A stretch of 64,000 nucleotides of DNA from Dermanyssus gallinae (taxonomy: Eukaryota > Arthropoda > Arachnida > Mesostigmata > Dermanyssidae): the NCBI GenBank assembly GCA_003439945.1, contig QVRM01002200.1:620001-684000 (forward strand). The letters run 5' to 3'. The notes under the pieces were generated by a model. The model was not told the origin of the DNA. It ran no database searches and saw nothing but the letters and a program-made list of their open reading frames with translations. The first letter of the stretch is position 1. Each line of letters starts with the position of its first letter. Positions 1 to 10,748 of the stretch are shown here, one piece after another. Both the position numbers and the translations under genes were made by a program.

Positions 1-158
1 AACGTTCCAAATTTCCAAAGAGACGGTATCTACGTAAGATAGCCACAACCCTGCAAAGGTAAAATTAACTGCATTATGTGAATGACGACTAATCCAGTCG
101 TTCCCTGCGTTTAGTTGTTTAAAGCTAAACAATCATTGTGGTAGATTTCTCTACTCAC

Positions 159-1550
159 CTGAACATAGTCAGCAACTCTTGAATGGTGTGACTTTCCGAT
201 TGAACTGGTTTCAAATTAAGTTCATCGAACTCCTTCTTTATTGTCGCCATGTCGCGGTACTTGCTCGTATCAGTCTATAACAAATGGTCGTCAATTATGT
301 TAGTTCGCTACCTTACCTTTACCAAAACGTTCATTTGCTTTTTGTATATATATTACATGATATATTAGCATTGCGCTGATTCGACTTTTAAGTGAGTACA
401 AATGTGTTCTTCACGCCGCCAATTTAGTAACGATATCTCAGTAAAGCGTCATTCTCTCTTGCGTTCGTAACGTTGACTTTTTTTATTTTGCCTATTCCCA
501 CTAGGAAACCTCGTGTTAGCCTTACCGTCGCCCTTTATGTCTGTTGCCTAATCAGCGCTCCTAGACAACAATTGCGTCAGAAAAGTGATACTTGACCAAC
601 CTCCTTCAACTCGCTGGCCTCGTTCTTGACACCCTTCAGGTAATGTTTGAGCTGTTCGGGTGTGTATTTTGCATCGGACCGTGGTGTCTCCTCGGCTTCG
701 TCGAGTAATTTCGCTTCTTTCTGACCGGTCTGCAGATTTATACGAATGTGAAGTCCTCTGGGCACCGCTTCGTCAGGCTGGATGACCTTCCAGTCTTTCT
801 CCGCTTTGAACACCTTCTGTGGAACAGCTGTGAAATAACAACGAAAACAACGCGTGGACGCTTAACACGCTATTATCGAATACTCAAACATGTATGTCGA
901 ACGCTGCGGACAGCATTATATGATCTATCATGCTTGCAAAAAGGCATAACCTTTGGATTGTCACATATTTAACCCAACATACATACAACTGCAAAAACAA
1001 AAAGTAATCTTTGCTCACATTCGTAATATTACGTTCAGTAATAGCGATACTAATGCATCGGTATCTTAGCATTATTTCTTCTCGACAGCATTAAAATCAC
1101 ATAATTGCATTACATATCAAACGAAGCAAAAAAACAAAAAAACAACATCATTATAACCGTGCTCAGATGATCTCCGACCTCTGTTATCACATTTTCCACG
1201 AGCTACTCACATTTTACTGATGCGACAAATTAACTGTAGCCTAACCGCTAACAGTCATGTAATCACCTTTTTACAATGTTCACCAGATAAATTCAACAAG
1301 AGAAGTTAGCTAACGTTATAACAACAGGTCTAACAGTGTGCACCAATTATTGTCTGGTTACATGACATCTCGACTAACTAGTTTGACAAACAGTGCAAAA
1401 AATGCCAACTGCTTACCTTCAGAAGCGGGACTAAGACGATCATTTGATGGAGGTTTCGTCGTGTCGGGCTGAATGACCTTAGCGACCGCATTGTGACCGA
1501 GTGATACACCGACCGAAGCCGATACTATCGCTAGCAGAGCCACAATCCAC
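159..1550 (-). CDS. SIL1: SIL1, nucleotide exchange factor for the ER Hsp70 BiP (partial, three internal exons)
   Basis: Three minus-strand exons join in phase: 1550-1417, 827-592 and 274-159, with acceptors ending in tag/cag and donors gtaagc, gtatca and gtgagt. The first seen exon encodes a hydrophobic stretch (IVALLAIVSASVGVSLG), which fits the ER signal peptide of this family. The second carries the family signature WKVIQPDEAVPRGLHIRINL followed by QTGQKEAKL, and the third continues with a charged helix (KYRDMATIKKEFDEL). SIL1 is an ER-lumen protein that releases ADP from BiP; that role is family knowledge. The initiator exon was not found: 1551-1660 reads as intron, then come a microsatellite and a LINE remnant. 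The 3' exons lie beyond the left edge, and 1-158 is intron. Identification rests on the long conserved motif and consistent splice phases. Confidence 0.88.
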
Positions 1551-1653
1551 CTACAACAGAGGCAAGAGATTACTACTAAAATTACTACCAGCTAGTAGAA
1601 CAAGCAAGCATACAACGTACACTGAGGGTGGCAGTTCAATATGCATTATAGAG

Positions 1654-1656
<3 letters not shown>

Positions 1657-1736
<80 letters not shown>
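1657..1736. repeat. (TA)n microsatellite, about 80 bp
   Basis: A pure TA dinucleotide run lies between the SIL1 exons and the LINE remnant. Shorter TA arrays not listed separately occur at 3275-3306, 3759-3793, 15508-15535, 25527-25548, 31407-31442, 44063-44088, 44396-44441, 46081-46114 and 57320-57351. Confidence 0.97.
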
Positions 1737-1740
<4 letters not shown>

Positions 1741-1846
1741 AATCTGGAGGTACCCAGGAAAGCCTGGGTCACTCAGGAATTGCTGGCATTGATAAATAAA
1801 AAAAAATGCGGAATTTAAAGAGTTCTAAGCTAATCCAGATGATTCT

Positions 1847-3190
1847 GTGAAGCGAGTTGTATTTAGGAAGTTAAGGAACAAAGTAACCGCTGTTTCTAGA
1901 AAGTGTAGGCTTGATTTCAATGGAAAACTGGTACAGAAGAACATTCAGGATAGGAGAAATCCCCGGAATGCCATTAGACCTGTTCTAAGTGGCATACCGG
2001 GAAAAAAGTGTGTGAGAAATGCGCATTCGAACAACTCAGGGACCATCTGGAACAACACAACGTACTCAATCGCCGAGACTTTGGATTCCGCCTTAAAATG
2101 TCCACTACGTCCCTGTTATGAGCACTGTAGATGACGTCCGTCAAAGTCTTGAGAAGAAGAAACCGGTTGTTGCTCTTTTTGTTGTCTTAAGAAAGGCGTT
2201 TGCTACCGTCGACATCAATATTCTGATTACTAAACTAGGAGTCTATGGAGCTGACGAACATGTTCAATCATGGGTACGTTATTTTAGGTCAGAGAGACAA
2301 CAAATGGTACAGATTGGGCAGAAGTTTTCAGATGTCGAGAACATATCAATTGGAGTGGCTCAAGGGAGTATCGGCAGCCCACTGCTGTTTAATATATTTA
2401 TCAACGACATATTTAAAACACCAAAACACGGCCGACTGACCCTATTTGCTGATGATATCACAGCACTCTTTGTCGGCGATTCGCCACAAGAGGTAGAGCA
2501 GATGATTGAAGAAGACCTTAAGCGACTCTCAGATTGATTTAGAGCCAATGGCTTGTCCGTTAATTGGTCGTAGACCTGTGTTATCCAGTTCTCATCGCCT
2601 AGAGGTGTCCTAAGTATGAACCATGAGACATTTAAATGCGGAAACCACACTCTTAAGATGATCAATGAGACAAAATTGTTAGGCGTTGTCTTGGATTCCA
2701 AGTTAGCATCTGAGGCTCATACAGATTATATTCGTTAACAAGTTGTAGGGAGCATCGCTGCCCTGTTCAAGAGCCGTAATATTCTGCCCCGTGACTGTCT
2801 GCTCGTCTTGTATTACGCCTACGTCCATAGTTATCTGACCTACACAGTTGAAATATTTGGAGTGACTTATATGCATTTTTTTATGTCCGTTACATCGCCT
2901 GCAAAAAAAACTAATCTCGTTTCTCAATATCAAATCTCGGTGCCACATATTGGAACAAGCTCCCCCCCAGATGTGCGCGCAACCTCATTTTTGACAATAT
3001 TCAAACAAGATGCTAAGCAATACTATTTAGGTACCTTACTCTGATATAAGCCGGGCGCGATCATAATCATAACGACAACAAAATAAAATTATAAGAAGAC
3101 ATGCAATATAAAGACTCCATACTAGTCTTGGATGGCTTTGAGGAGCTGTGAAAATCTGCACAAGTGTAAACCACTCATGAGAATAATAAA
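1847..3190 (+). mobile_element. Degenerate non-LTR retrotransposon (CR1/L2-like), reverse transcriptase and 3' end
   Basis: Broken frames read as a reverse transcriptase. One at 2118-2537 has the fingers/palm pattern with VAQGSIGSPLLFNIFINDIF and the catalytic box as FADD. A second piece near 2620-2740 has the motif LLGVVLDSKL. A third near 2745-2880 resembles the thumb region of CR1/L2-type LINEs (RNILPRDCLLVLYYAYVHSY). Frames change several times and stops interrupt, so it is dead. The tail (about 3100-3190, ending near aataataaaacc) recurs inverted at 21600-21720, so it marks the family's 3' UTR. Clade assignment is by motif style only. Confidence 0.75.
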
Positions 3191-3273
3191 ACCTCTTTCT
3201 CTCTCTATATATATATATAGAAAATATTGCAATGATTTATTAATCATTCACAATACATTTGCACTCGGCAGTG

Positions 3274-3306
<33 letters not shown>
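3189..3306. repeat. (TA)n array enclosing a conserved palindromic segment
   Basis: Two TA runs flank about 55 bp that begin with agaaaatattgcaatgat. The core is an imperfect palindrome, attgNNatgatt with its reverse complement aatcatNNacaat around ttatt. The same segment, also between TA runs, lies at 35361-35412. It could be a small transposon relic that targets TA, or a variant block copied with the microsatellite. Confidence 0.7.
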
Positions 3307-3307
<1 letters not shown>

Positions 3308-3753
3308 GAACATTTCAGTTGCAGCAAATGACACGCGGGCTGTGATCCTTAGTACTAATTGTATGGTAGGGACATAGGTTGTTGCTGTCTTCATAGTAAC
3401 CTATATCCATTCACTAGGGTACAAGGGTTTCTCTGGAAAGCCTTATTGCGTTTATAAAGATATGCGCCAACATCTATTAATACGAGCTACATCGCACACA
3501 AGGTGTGTCCTGCACCGGGCTGAAGCGAAGTGTCTGTATTCTGGTCGAGTGTATAATACTTCCTGGACATAGGGCTTGTACTGCAGATTACTACACTCGG
3601 CTACTATCGTAGTACGCTGGTACGCTTGATTAACCTTTGTTTCACTGGGGTGTTCTCTCCATAGCTATGCACCTACTTTCTTGGCGTGGAGACGTTTGAC
3701 AGCAGTGGCGTTATACGTGCTAATGTTTGGTGCAACCCTATCGAGGGTTCTAG

Positions 3754-3797
<44 letters not shown>

Positions 3798-5110
3798 CTC
3801 TATATTAACAGACTTTTTCTGTCCAGAGCTTGCTGTAAAAACCGGAGAGTGTTGATATATCTGCGTATCCGGTCGTCCGCCGCTAAGCAGTCGAGTAAAG
3901 CACAAAATGGGCTGCTTTTTTGTCTGATCTCGCAGTTTTGTGGTGCCCATGCGAATAAACAGATTGCCCTTAGCAAAGGGATTCTATTAAAATCCAAATT
4001 GCACCTAAGCCATTATATTTCTGCATTACATTCAATCTGAATTATATACACTAGCATTTTCGTAAACAGACGATACGATACAATACTGAAGAGACAGTGA
4101 CGGGCTGATATGTACTCCCGATTCGGCACACTAACATTGAATTCAACAGCCCGACGTTGGTGCAGTATAGCCAGATATATACACCTTCCAATATAACATT
4201 GAACATATCGAAAGTCGAGACGTCTAGTTCACCCGAAAGATGACTAATATCATGGAAACACGCACTCGCTGGCCAAAATATATGGTAAAACGCACCTATC
4301 TTTTCAGCAACGGCGATAGAGACCGCAAACAATTCAATATTGTACAATCTAATAGGTACGGTAAAACAGCATTTACAACGACATGTGAGGGCAGTTTGTT
4401 GTTGTCTTTGAGTCCAAAAGTTAAAAAATACACAGAGGAACGGCGACGACGCCCTGTTTTCGTGGATTTACTAAGCGTTTATTACCACATATTTGGTTTT
4501 CTTTGTCAAAAGAGCAATTCCACTATTGACCTCCACCTCCGCAAGTGCAAATGGATTGGCACAAAATAGTGAAAATCCTGATGTCAAGAAAAGAGGATTC
4601 AAAGTGCCTCTCAAACCAGTTACATCGGACTGTTATATTGATTACGCTTATGATAGCCAACCATGGCCGTACTCTGAATAAACACACACTTGCTATGCAT
4701 ACGCTCCGGACTTTTATTAAGATATTTTCGTTCTAGAGTACGAGTACTTGATAACCTCTTGAGTACTTGATAACCGTGCAACGTTCAGGCCGCCACCTGT
4801 TTTGCCGAAATCTTCGTTCAGAGATTCGCTGGAGAGTAATTTTTCAATCTGTCATGTCTGTATGTGGTGAGATGTACATGCGCCATTGTCTTGTATGCAA
4901 TCAGACGAACAACAGCTACTGGAGCTAAGCTTAGTATCATACCGAATATTCCCAGCGCTCTCTTTCCCATGCCTTCTTCGGTTAAAAGATCATTAAAGCG
5001 CAAAATATCGCTTTCAACCCAATAAAGTCTGTCGCGCAGAGAACGACTAAACATTCCAACCAGCAAACAAATCCTTATGGTGAGAGATATACACACAGCG
5101 TTTGACATTT
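3307..5110. other. Intergenic stretch with no recognised gene
   Basis: Only short unconvincing frames are present, including an overlapping pair at 4240-4570 on opposite strands. A TA array sits at 3759-3793. A 15-bp unit, gagtacttgataacc, is imperfectly doubled around 4740-4775. I see no conserved protein motif. Confidence 0.5.
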
Positions 5111-5146
5111 AAAGAGCTTTTCTATATAGATGAAACGCTCTCTTAA

Positions 5147-5199
5147 GATCTTAGCGGCCCAATAAATGTTGCTCAATAATTTATTGGGCCGCTAAGATC
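5147..5199. repeat. Perfect 21-bp inverted repeat with 11-base loop
   Basis: Arms 5147-5167 and 5179-5199 are exact reverse complements (gatcttagcggcccaataaa...). It is an isolated hairpin with no gene next to it. It may be the remnant of a small foldback element. Confidence 0.9.
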
Positions 5200-5990
5200 A
5201 TCAATTACTAGTACTTAACCATTCGAAACCAGTACGGTATCTGAACCAATAGAGTCAAACAAGAGTACCGCGAGTAATGTGCGTGAAATATTTAACTTTG
5301 AGTCATTTTGGCTTCCCCTTCTGCCTAGGTATAAGCATCCAAGCAGAAATATCACATGTGTTTTAATATTATTATGGGCCGGACTCATAGACTTTTATAG
5401 ACGCACTTATGTTAAATATATTTGTAATATAAATAAAAATGTGCTAAAATGTATTGATAGAAAGCTAAAATCTAGAAGTATTTTTTTTTGTAAACCCACA
5501 ACAATTTACGGTACGTTAGTATAACTGCAACCTTGCGACAATATTGTACATTATAGAACTACGCATGATTAAGGCAAGAAAGTCATACTCTATAGACACA
5601 GTTGCCAGGTTGTTGTAAAAAATACATTGCAAAGAGTAATTATTTGTTTTATTACCTATTAACAAATCGAATTTACTTTAGCTTTCATCTACAGCCGTTA
5701 CAGGTAGTAAGATACAACGTAATTGCTTTTTTAGGCAACAACACACAACAATCTATAATAGCACAATCTATTATGATCGTACAAAAATATCATCATTATG
5801 GTGGTATTATAACACATACTATAATTTACAAAATGCCTATTGCCATGGAGACGCTAGGACCGATCAGCAAGGTAACCGAAAAAAATCTCAAATATCTATG
5901 TAAGCGAATTCAGAAGGTCACGAGCGACCGAAAAAAATAAACAAATATAAATAAATATCAAGCAACTGTAACATTGTTTAACATGTAATA
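5200..5990. other. AT-rich intergenic stretch
   Basis: No ORF with recognisable domains. Two short frames (5279-5524, 5602-5940) are AT-rich, and I see nothing conserved in them. Confidence 0.5.
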
Positions 5991-5992
5991 CA

Positions 5993-6008
5993 TAATAATA
6001 ATAATAAT

Positions 6009-6098
<90 letters not shown>

Positions 6099-6113
6099 CA
6101 TAATAATCATAAT
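5993..6113. repeat. (TAA)n trinucleotide microsatellite, about 120 bp
   Basis: A nearly pure ataataata run with a few interruptions. It is the only long trinucleotide array of this type in the window. Confidence 0.95.
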
Positions 6114-6162
6114 ATTAACGTCAAAAGTGATAAGAACGAGTGAACGTGTGGCCTATTTATTC

Positions 6163-6390
6163 CTACATTTCGACCACAACATGTGAACCATCATTGACTG
6201 AGCAAAATTCATCCGCGCTCTCGCTGTGCGGCATACGCAGGCGAAGGTGTAGCGAAGTCAGCTGGATGGCCGGCTGTTCGATCAGCTTGACCGGCTGGAT
6301 GTTAACGACGATCGTTTGATCGTCTTGAAATGCCATGAATGGCCTCCCATTTGTCACATGGCGCCTATACATTAAGTAGGCGCTCATCAC
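6163..6390 (-). CDS. Hypothetical protein, probable last exon
   Basis: An open frame encodes up to 75 residues ending in NDGSHVVVEM. An internal ATG in good context (MAFQDDQTIVVNIQPVKL) could be the real start. The stop is followed within a few bases by AATAAA, the same very short 3' arrangement as RpL27A in this window, which argues for a genuine gene end. A strong minus-strand donor (gtaggt, exon end at 6883) lies upstream in GC-rich sequence. It could supply a 5' exon, but the acceptor near 6410 (ccgtag) has a poor pyrimidine tract. I do not recognise the protein. Confidence 0.4.
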   Translation of the reverse strand: MMSAYLMYRRHVTNGRPFMAFQDDQTIVVNIQPVKLIEQPAIQLTSLHLRLRMPHSESADEFCSVNDGSHVVVEM

Positions 6391-6399
6391 TAAGTCGAC

Positions 6400-7598
6400 A
6401 TCAAATCTCTACGGTGTTCTCTCTATCTTTCTGTCAATCGAACACTAATTAATGCTTTTCGACCGACATCTTCTTCTATCTACAACCCGGCCGTGTGGGT
6501 CGTTCTAGCCAAATAAACTGGTCTCGACACTATTTCGAACGTACCCCGCTAACCGCATGATGATGATCGGCTGCTTCCGTTCTTGTCCACAATTGATCGA
6601 GCACACAGCACCACACCAGCGTCACGGGTCCTCACGCGCCGACTCGACGACTTCAAATGACAATTCGCGCATACGGCCATTCACCGGTGGCCTACACCGA
6701 AGATCACTCACTGTTCATCAATTTCGTCAGACTGCTTCGTTTCCGAATTTCGAAGTACACGTCAATCCTCTAGGCGCTCACTGCTGTTGGCCGGGCCCAG
6801 CTCAAGCTGTGGTACCAAATCGTACCACAGAGCCGAGCAGTGCCGACTTTCGACGTCGCTCGCAGACCCCAAGAAAACCTACCTGGCAATAACCTAGGCT
6901 CGGTCGTAAGCGAGCTTTGTCTAAATAAACGCGCTGCAGGGCAAACTTCAAAAATAAAAACTTAACGCGACCGCTTTTTGGGTGGTACATTTAGTGCCAC
7001 CCGTGTGATGGTACCACACGACTGGTGTTGTCTGCCCGCCATGTTTCTTTTCGGATCCTTTTGCTTCGGGCTAAGGGCCACGTGCGAAGCGTCGTCCCGC
7101 AAAGTGGTAAAAGGTTCGTGTTTTTCGGCCAATTTCCAGCGAATAAAGTCGTTTCTGAGTCGGATCCTGACGAAGTGTGGGTGGGTGCGTGCAGTGTGCT
7201 TCTAGATCCAGCCGTCACCATGAGGATATATCGGCGTTAAGTCGTCGTCGCCGAATCTACCACCACCCGGATCGACCGGCTGTGTGTTCAATAGCTACAA
7301 GTTACGACCATTCGTTATTGCCACCGTTGTTGGTTCTTAATACTTTTGCTGTGGGCGTTCTTGGATGTGGTCGAGATTACGAGAGACGAGTTTTTTCTGT
7401 CGGCGTCAGTTTCTTCAGCTATTCGACACATAAATGTCGTGTCGGCGGTGACATTGTTTTCTCCAATGTTCGTAGCACAGCTTAACAATAACTCAAGTGT
7501 TGATCACTCGACTAGTTCATTGCTGAAGATTCGGGTTTCGTCCATTTATCTACATTTATCTGTTGCGACGAGCATCATTGGAAGCTTTCTTGTTTGCT
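6400..7598. promoter_or_regulatory. CpG-containing intergenic promoter region between divergent genes
   Basis: This stretch is richer in CpG than its surroundings and separates the minus-strand candidate at 6163-6390 from the plus-strand RpL27A. Its short frames on both strands show no conserved motif. A shared or back-to-back promoter is an inference from position and base composition. Confidence 0.4.
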
Positions 7599-7675
7599 CC
7601 TCTTTTTTTTCGGGCAGCTATTTTCGACGGTTTCGGGCGTGATTTACGTCTCAGATCGAGCTAGCCAGAGCCCCA
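7599..7675 (+). promoter_or_regulatory. Probable TOP-type leader exon of RpL27A
   Basis: A C/T-only tract, cctcttttttttc, begins at 7599, as expected for the 5' TOP motif at which ribosomal-protein mRNAs start. A strong donor (cccca|gtaagt) follows at 7676, and the next acceptor (tttgcag) abuts the RpL27A ATG at 7994. The non-coding first exon is therefore probably 7599-7675. TOP mRNAs are translationally controlled through mTOR in animals (family knowledge). Confidence 0.6.
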
Positions 7676-7993
7676 GTAAGTGTGCACGTGAAACGCTGGC
7701 ATCCCTCTAATAATGAACGGAGAAGGGTGCCACTATTAGTGCAATTAGAAAACACGTCGAATCGAGCCTATGTTTACACACGTGTAGTATATCCATTCGA
7801 TGCCTTGTGTGTGGTTCTAGCTTAAGCGTATCGAAATCTGTTTATAATGTGGTCGAAGTGGTTGGTAGTCGTCAATCGAGATTTAGCGTATCCTCGTTGT
7901 CGGCATCATAATCGTCGTTTTTACTGACCAGTCATAAGCATGTTGGAAGTTGAATGAACAAGCCTTACTAACTGGACGCCAACTCATTTGCAG

Positions 7994-9218
7994 ATGCCGG
8001 AACTTCGCAAGAATCCCCGCCGCAAGACCAGACGCCTCCGTGGCCATGTGTCACATGGACATGGCCGAATTGGCAAGCACAGGAAGCATCCCGGAGGTCG
8101 CGGTAACGCTGGAGGACAGCATCACCACCGGTACGTACAGTATTCGCCGCGCGTCATTCGTGAAGAAAATTCCTTGGAGGGAGGGATCGATCGATCTTGC
8201 ATTCGTCTTTACCTCGTGGGAGTGCTAGACGATGCCGACTGGGGATCTTCCACTAAACCGGCTCGTTTTTTCGATCCGATCAATAAGTTCAGGCCAGGTG
8301 TTGTCGACCTCGATCAATTGTAGATGCTTCACGGAAGTCACTTATGCATTATTGTACATATTCGTTCGTTGACGACTGTTGGCTGTCCACTACAGTAACA
8401 ATATTTTTCGGGCTGATCCTCAGCCAAGATTTAACGTCTAACTGCTTTTCGCATCGCTTCATAGACGGACCGCCATAAATATAAATGTGCAAATGTGTGG
8501 GGCTCGAACCCGCGCACCTCTGTGTCTCTTCGAGTCCCGGTGGTGCAGGCGACTGCACCACGCCACCGGACTCTATCTAAAGTAACAATCTGCACGCGTT
8601 GGCGTACCACAATGTGTTTATAAAGTTTCGATTAAAAGCCCAACCACTACCTAAATCACATCAGCTGTGTGCAGCACCAGTATATAACAAATTACTTTTG
8701 TATTATGTGCCTAATAGTTATACATACGAATTGTTGATTGTTCTCGCTTATCTCGTATATTCATCGGCGACGGACGCTTGTTTCCGAAACAGGCATGTAT
8801 GTTGAACGTTTCCTACGAAGCGATTGCAAAGCGCCGTAGTCAGTTCATACGTTCTAACTTTTGGCGGTGATGCGTGCTAATTTTCAGAATCATGTTCGAC
8901 AAATACCATCCTGGCTACTTTGGCAAGGTCGGCATGCGTAACTACCACGTGCGGAAGAATCACTACTATCAACCGACGATCAACGTCGACTTGCTTTGGT
9001 CTCTGGTCGACCGCAAGGTCAAGGAAACCCTGATGGATGAGACCAAGAACAAGGAGAAAAAAGCTCCCGTCATCGACGTTGTACAGCACGGTTACTTCAA
9101 GGTGCTTGGCAAGGGCTTCCTTCCCCAGAACCCGGTCATCGTGAAAGCGAGGTGGTTCTCGAAGAGGGCCGAACAGAAGATCAAGGAAGCCGGTGGTGCC
9201 TGCGTTCTGACCGCCTAA
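7994..9218 (+). CDS. RpL27A: 60S ribosomal protein L27A (uL15)
   Basis: Two coding exons, 7994-8130 and 8888-9218, join through donor gtacgt and acceptor ttttcag to give 155 residues. The N-terminal part has the invariant uL15 block [20 protein letters not shown]; across the junction it reads [20 protein letters not shown], and the C-terminus has the family's KVLGKGFLP and [11 protein letters not shown] motifs. It is a structural protein of the cytosolic large ribosomal subunit. The ATG directly follows an acceptor-like cag, so the leader is in a separate exon. AATAAA at 9218-9223 overlaps the last base of the TAA stop, so the 3' UTR is very short. The intron holds an antisense tRNA-derived SINE. 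The frame is intact. Confidence 0.97.
8395..8575 (-). mobile_element. tRNA-derived SINE, copy 1, in the RpL27A intron
   Basis: On the minus strand an A-box-like tggcgtggtgcag is followed about 55 bases later by a good B box (gggttcgagcccc), then by a unique body. A homologous copy at 17945-18140 matches along nearly the whole length, including gttaaat...ggctgaggatcagcccg. A full tRNA fold is absent, so it is not a tRNA gene. Confidence 0.8.
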
Positions 9219-9637
9219 ATAAAGTGCGCCAAATGGGGTCGATAGAATGCTGGAGTCTGGTTGCATCTTTATTTCGTTCGATAGGGGGGGCATGGCCCGT
9301 GTTATTCCGGGGTTCCTACATATGTTCTACCACAGCGTGCGTAGCTAAGCAGTTAAATGTACCAAATTAGCAAACTATCGTGTTATGTATATTATTTTTA
9401 TGTTCTGTTTTTTTATTAGATATAAGGCATAAGCTTCATCGGATAGTCTATGAGTAATGTTAAGCAGTAAGTCTGCATTTCAAGATAGCATACAATTATA
9501 CATATAATATTGTTATTATACATAATTTGAATGCTTCAGCGACCCTCTAACCGAGCAAGAAAGTGCAGAGATCGCCGATGCGTCTGGCGCTGCTCGCTGT
9601 GTGGCATTTATCGCACGTCTGCAGCTAACCGGCCAAT

Positions 9638-10168
9638 CTAGTGAAGTCCTTGCGCCGAGCACAACATGTGATTGTTGCCATGCACAATGTGCCTTGTGTA
9701 CACGTGCCGACTAGTGCATGCCATTCCGTCGAGGCGAGGGACCCATGTAACTGCGCTACCTCTACCGTTGACGGTCTCGGTCATTTTGCTTTGCAACTCC
9801 ATCAAAATTTGCCGAAAGTATTCTCTAATAGGTAATCTAAGTTTAGCTCGGATTGTTTCCACTGCCGGTTCGCAACCTACTAGAAGGCACACAATACTGT
9901 TTTTTGCTGTTTTTTTGTGAAGCGTTTTTGTACGTACGCAAAATTGCCGCTGAACGATGGCTCCCTGCCAAGACTATAGCTCAACATTGATACAATCTGA
10001 AGCTGAAAAAGAAGCACTGTCACACTCCGAAGGTCGCTCACCTCTGTGTAAATAGAGGCAATAGACGCCCAATACCTGTCGTCGATGTGCTGTGTAAAGG
10101 TCGTTCCCATACAGCGTAGTCTCAGTTCCAAGTGCGGCAAGAAGTTGACAGATTCCAGCGATTGCCAC
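9638..10168 (-). CDS. Possible two-exon coding segment, unidentified
   Basis: A minus-strand frame ending at a strong donor (cacagag|gtgagc, exon end 10042) joins in phase to an exon beginning at 9879 after an acceptor (gccttctag). The joined frame runs through helical-looking sequence (IRAKLRLPIREYFRQILMEL) to a stop at 9638. The upstream part (LYGNDLYTAHRRQVLGVY) starts either at a non-ATG codon or after an acceptor at 10120. The plus strand of the same stretch is also partly open with splice-like sites (for example an exon ending at aatag|gtaatc), so the coding strand is uncertain. I do not recognise the product. Confidence 0.3.
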
Positions 10169-10345
10169 AACAGGGTATTACGTCTGCTGCAGCCAATCGA
10201 TCCCCACGGCAAAACTTAATAGCGTTCGTTTTCCGCGAATTTATTTGCAGGCTCTTACGATGAGGTTACTACGTCGCCGACAATTCGACGAATGGCACCG
10301 CTGTTCCGGTGGGCCACTGCTGTATATATTATGATTACTTTAATA

Positions 10346-10420
10346 GCACCTTTACACTTTGTGTAAAAATGCGATCTTGATTGCGCACCTTTACACAATG
10401 TGTAAAAATTCGATCTTGAT
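10346..10420. repeat. Tandem duplication of a 36-bp unit
   Basis: Two adjacent copies start with gcacctttacac and end in gatcttgat, at 10346-10381 and 10385-10420, with a few differences. The unit itself contains a small inverted motif, ttacac/gtgtaa. Confidence 0.85.
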
Positions 10421-10520
10421 AATAATTATGGCTGACGAAAATACTGGTTTGCAGCTCACTCTTATGTCTGTACTAGTTTTTACAAATGAACGTACACATT
10501 AAAACGTTTAAATGTTGTGA

Positions 10521-10748
10521 ATCGCCCGATAGCGCTACGTGAGCATATTTCTGATGTTAAATACTAGTGATGTTTAAAATTGGTAAACACGAGATTGTAG
10601 GATTTATGTATTTTGCTTACTGTATAAGTATGCTTTTATACATATACGTAAAGTAAAATGCATAAATACAACAATCTCGTGTTTGCCAAAATTAAACATC
10701 ACTAGTATTTAACATCAGACGTATGCTCACGTAGTGCTATCTGGCGAT
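10521..10748. mobile_element. Palindromic foldback element (MITE-like)
   Basis: The ends match as reverse complements (atcgcccgatagcgctacg against the complement of cgtagtgctatctggcgat), and the homology continues about 95 bases inward on each side to a short AT-rich centre. There is no coding capacity. The structure is that of a non-autonomous foldback or MITE. I could not define a target-site duplication with confidence. Confidence 0.8.

Noticed and set aside
8480..8575. tRNA gene
   Set aside because: A and B boxes exist on the minus strand, but no acceptor stem or cloverleaf can be closed; a homologous copy shows it is a SINE.
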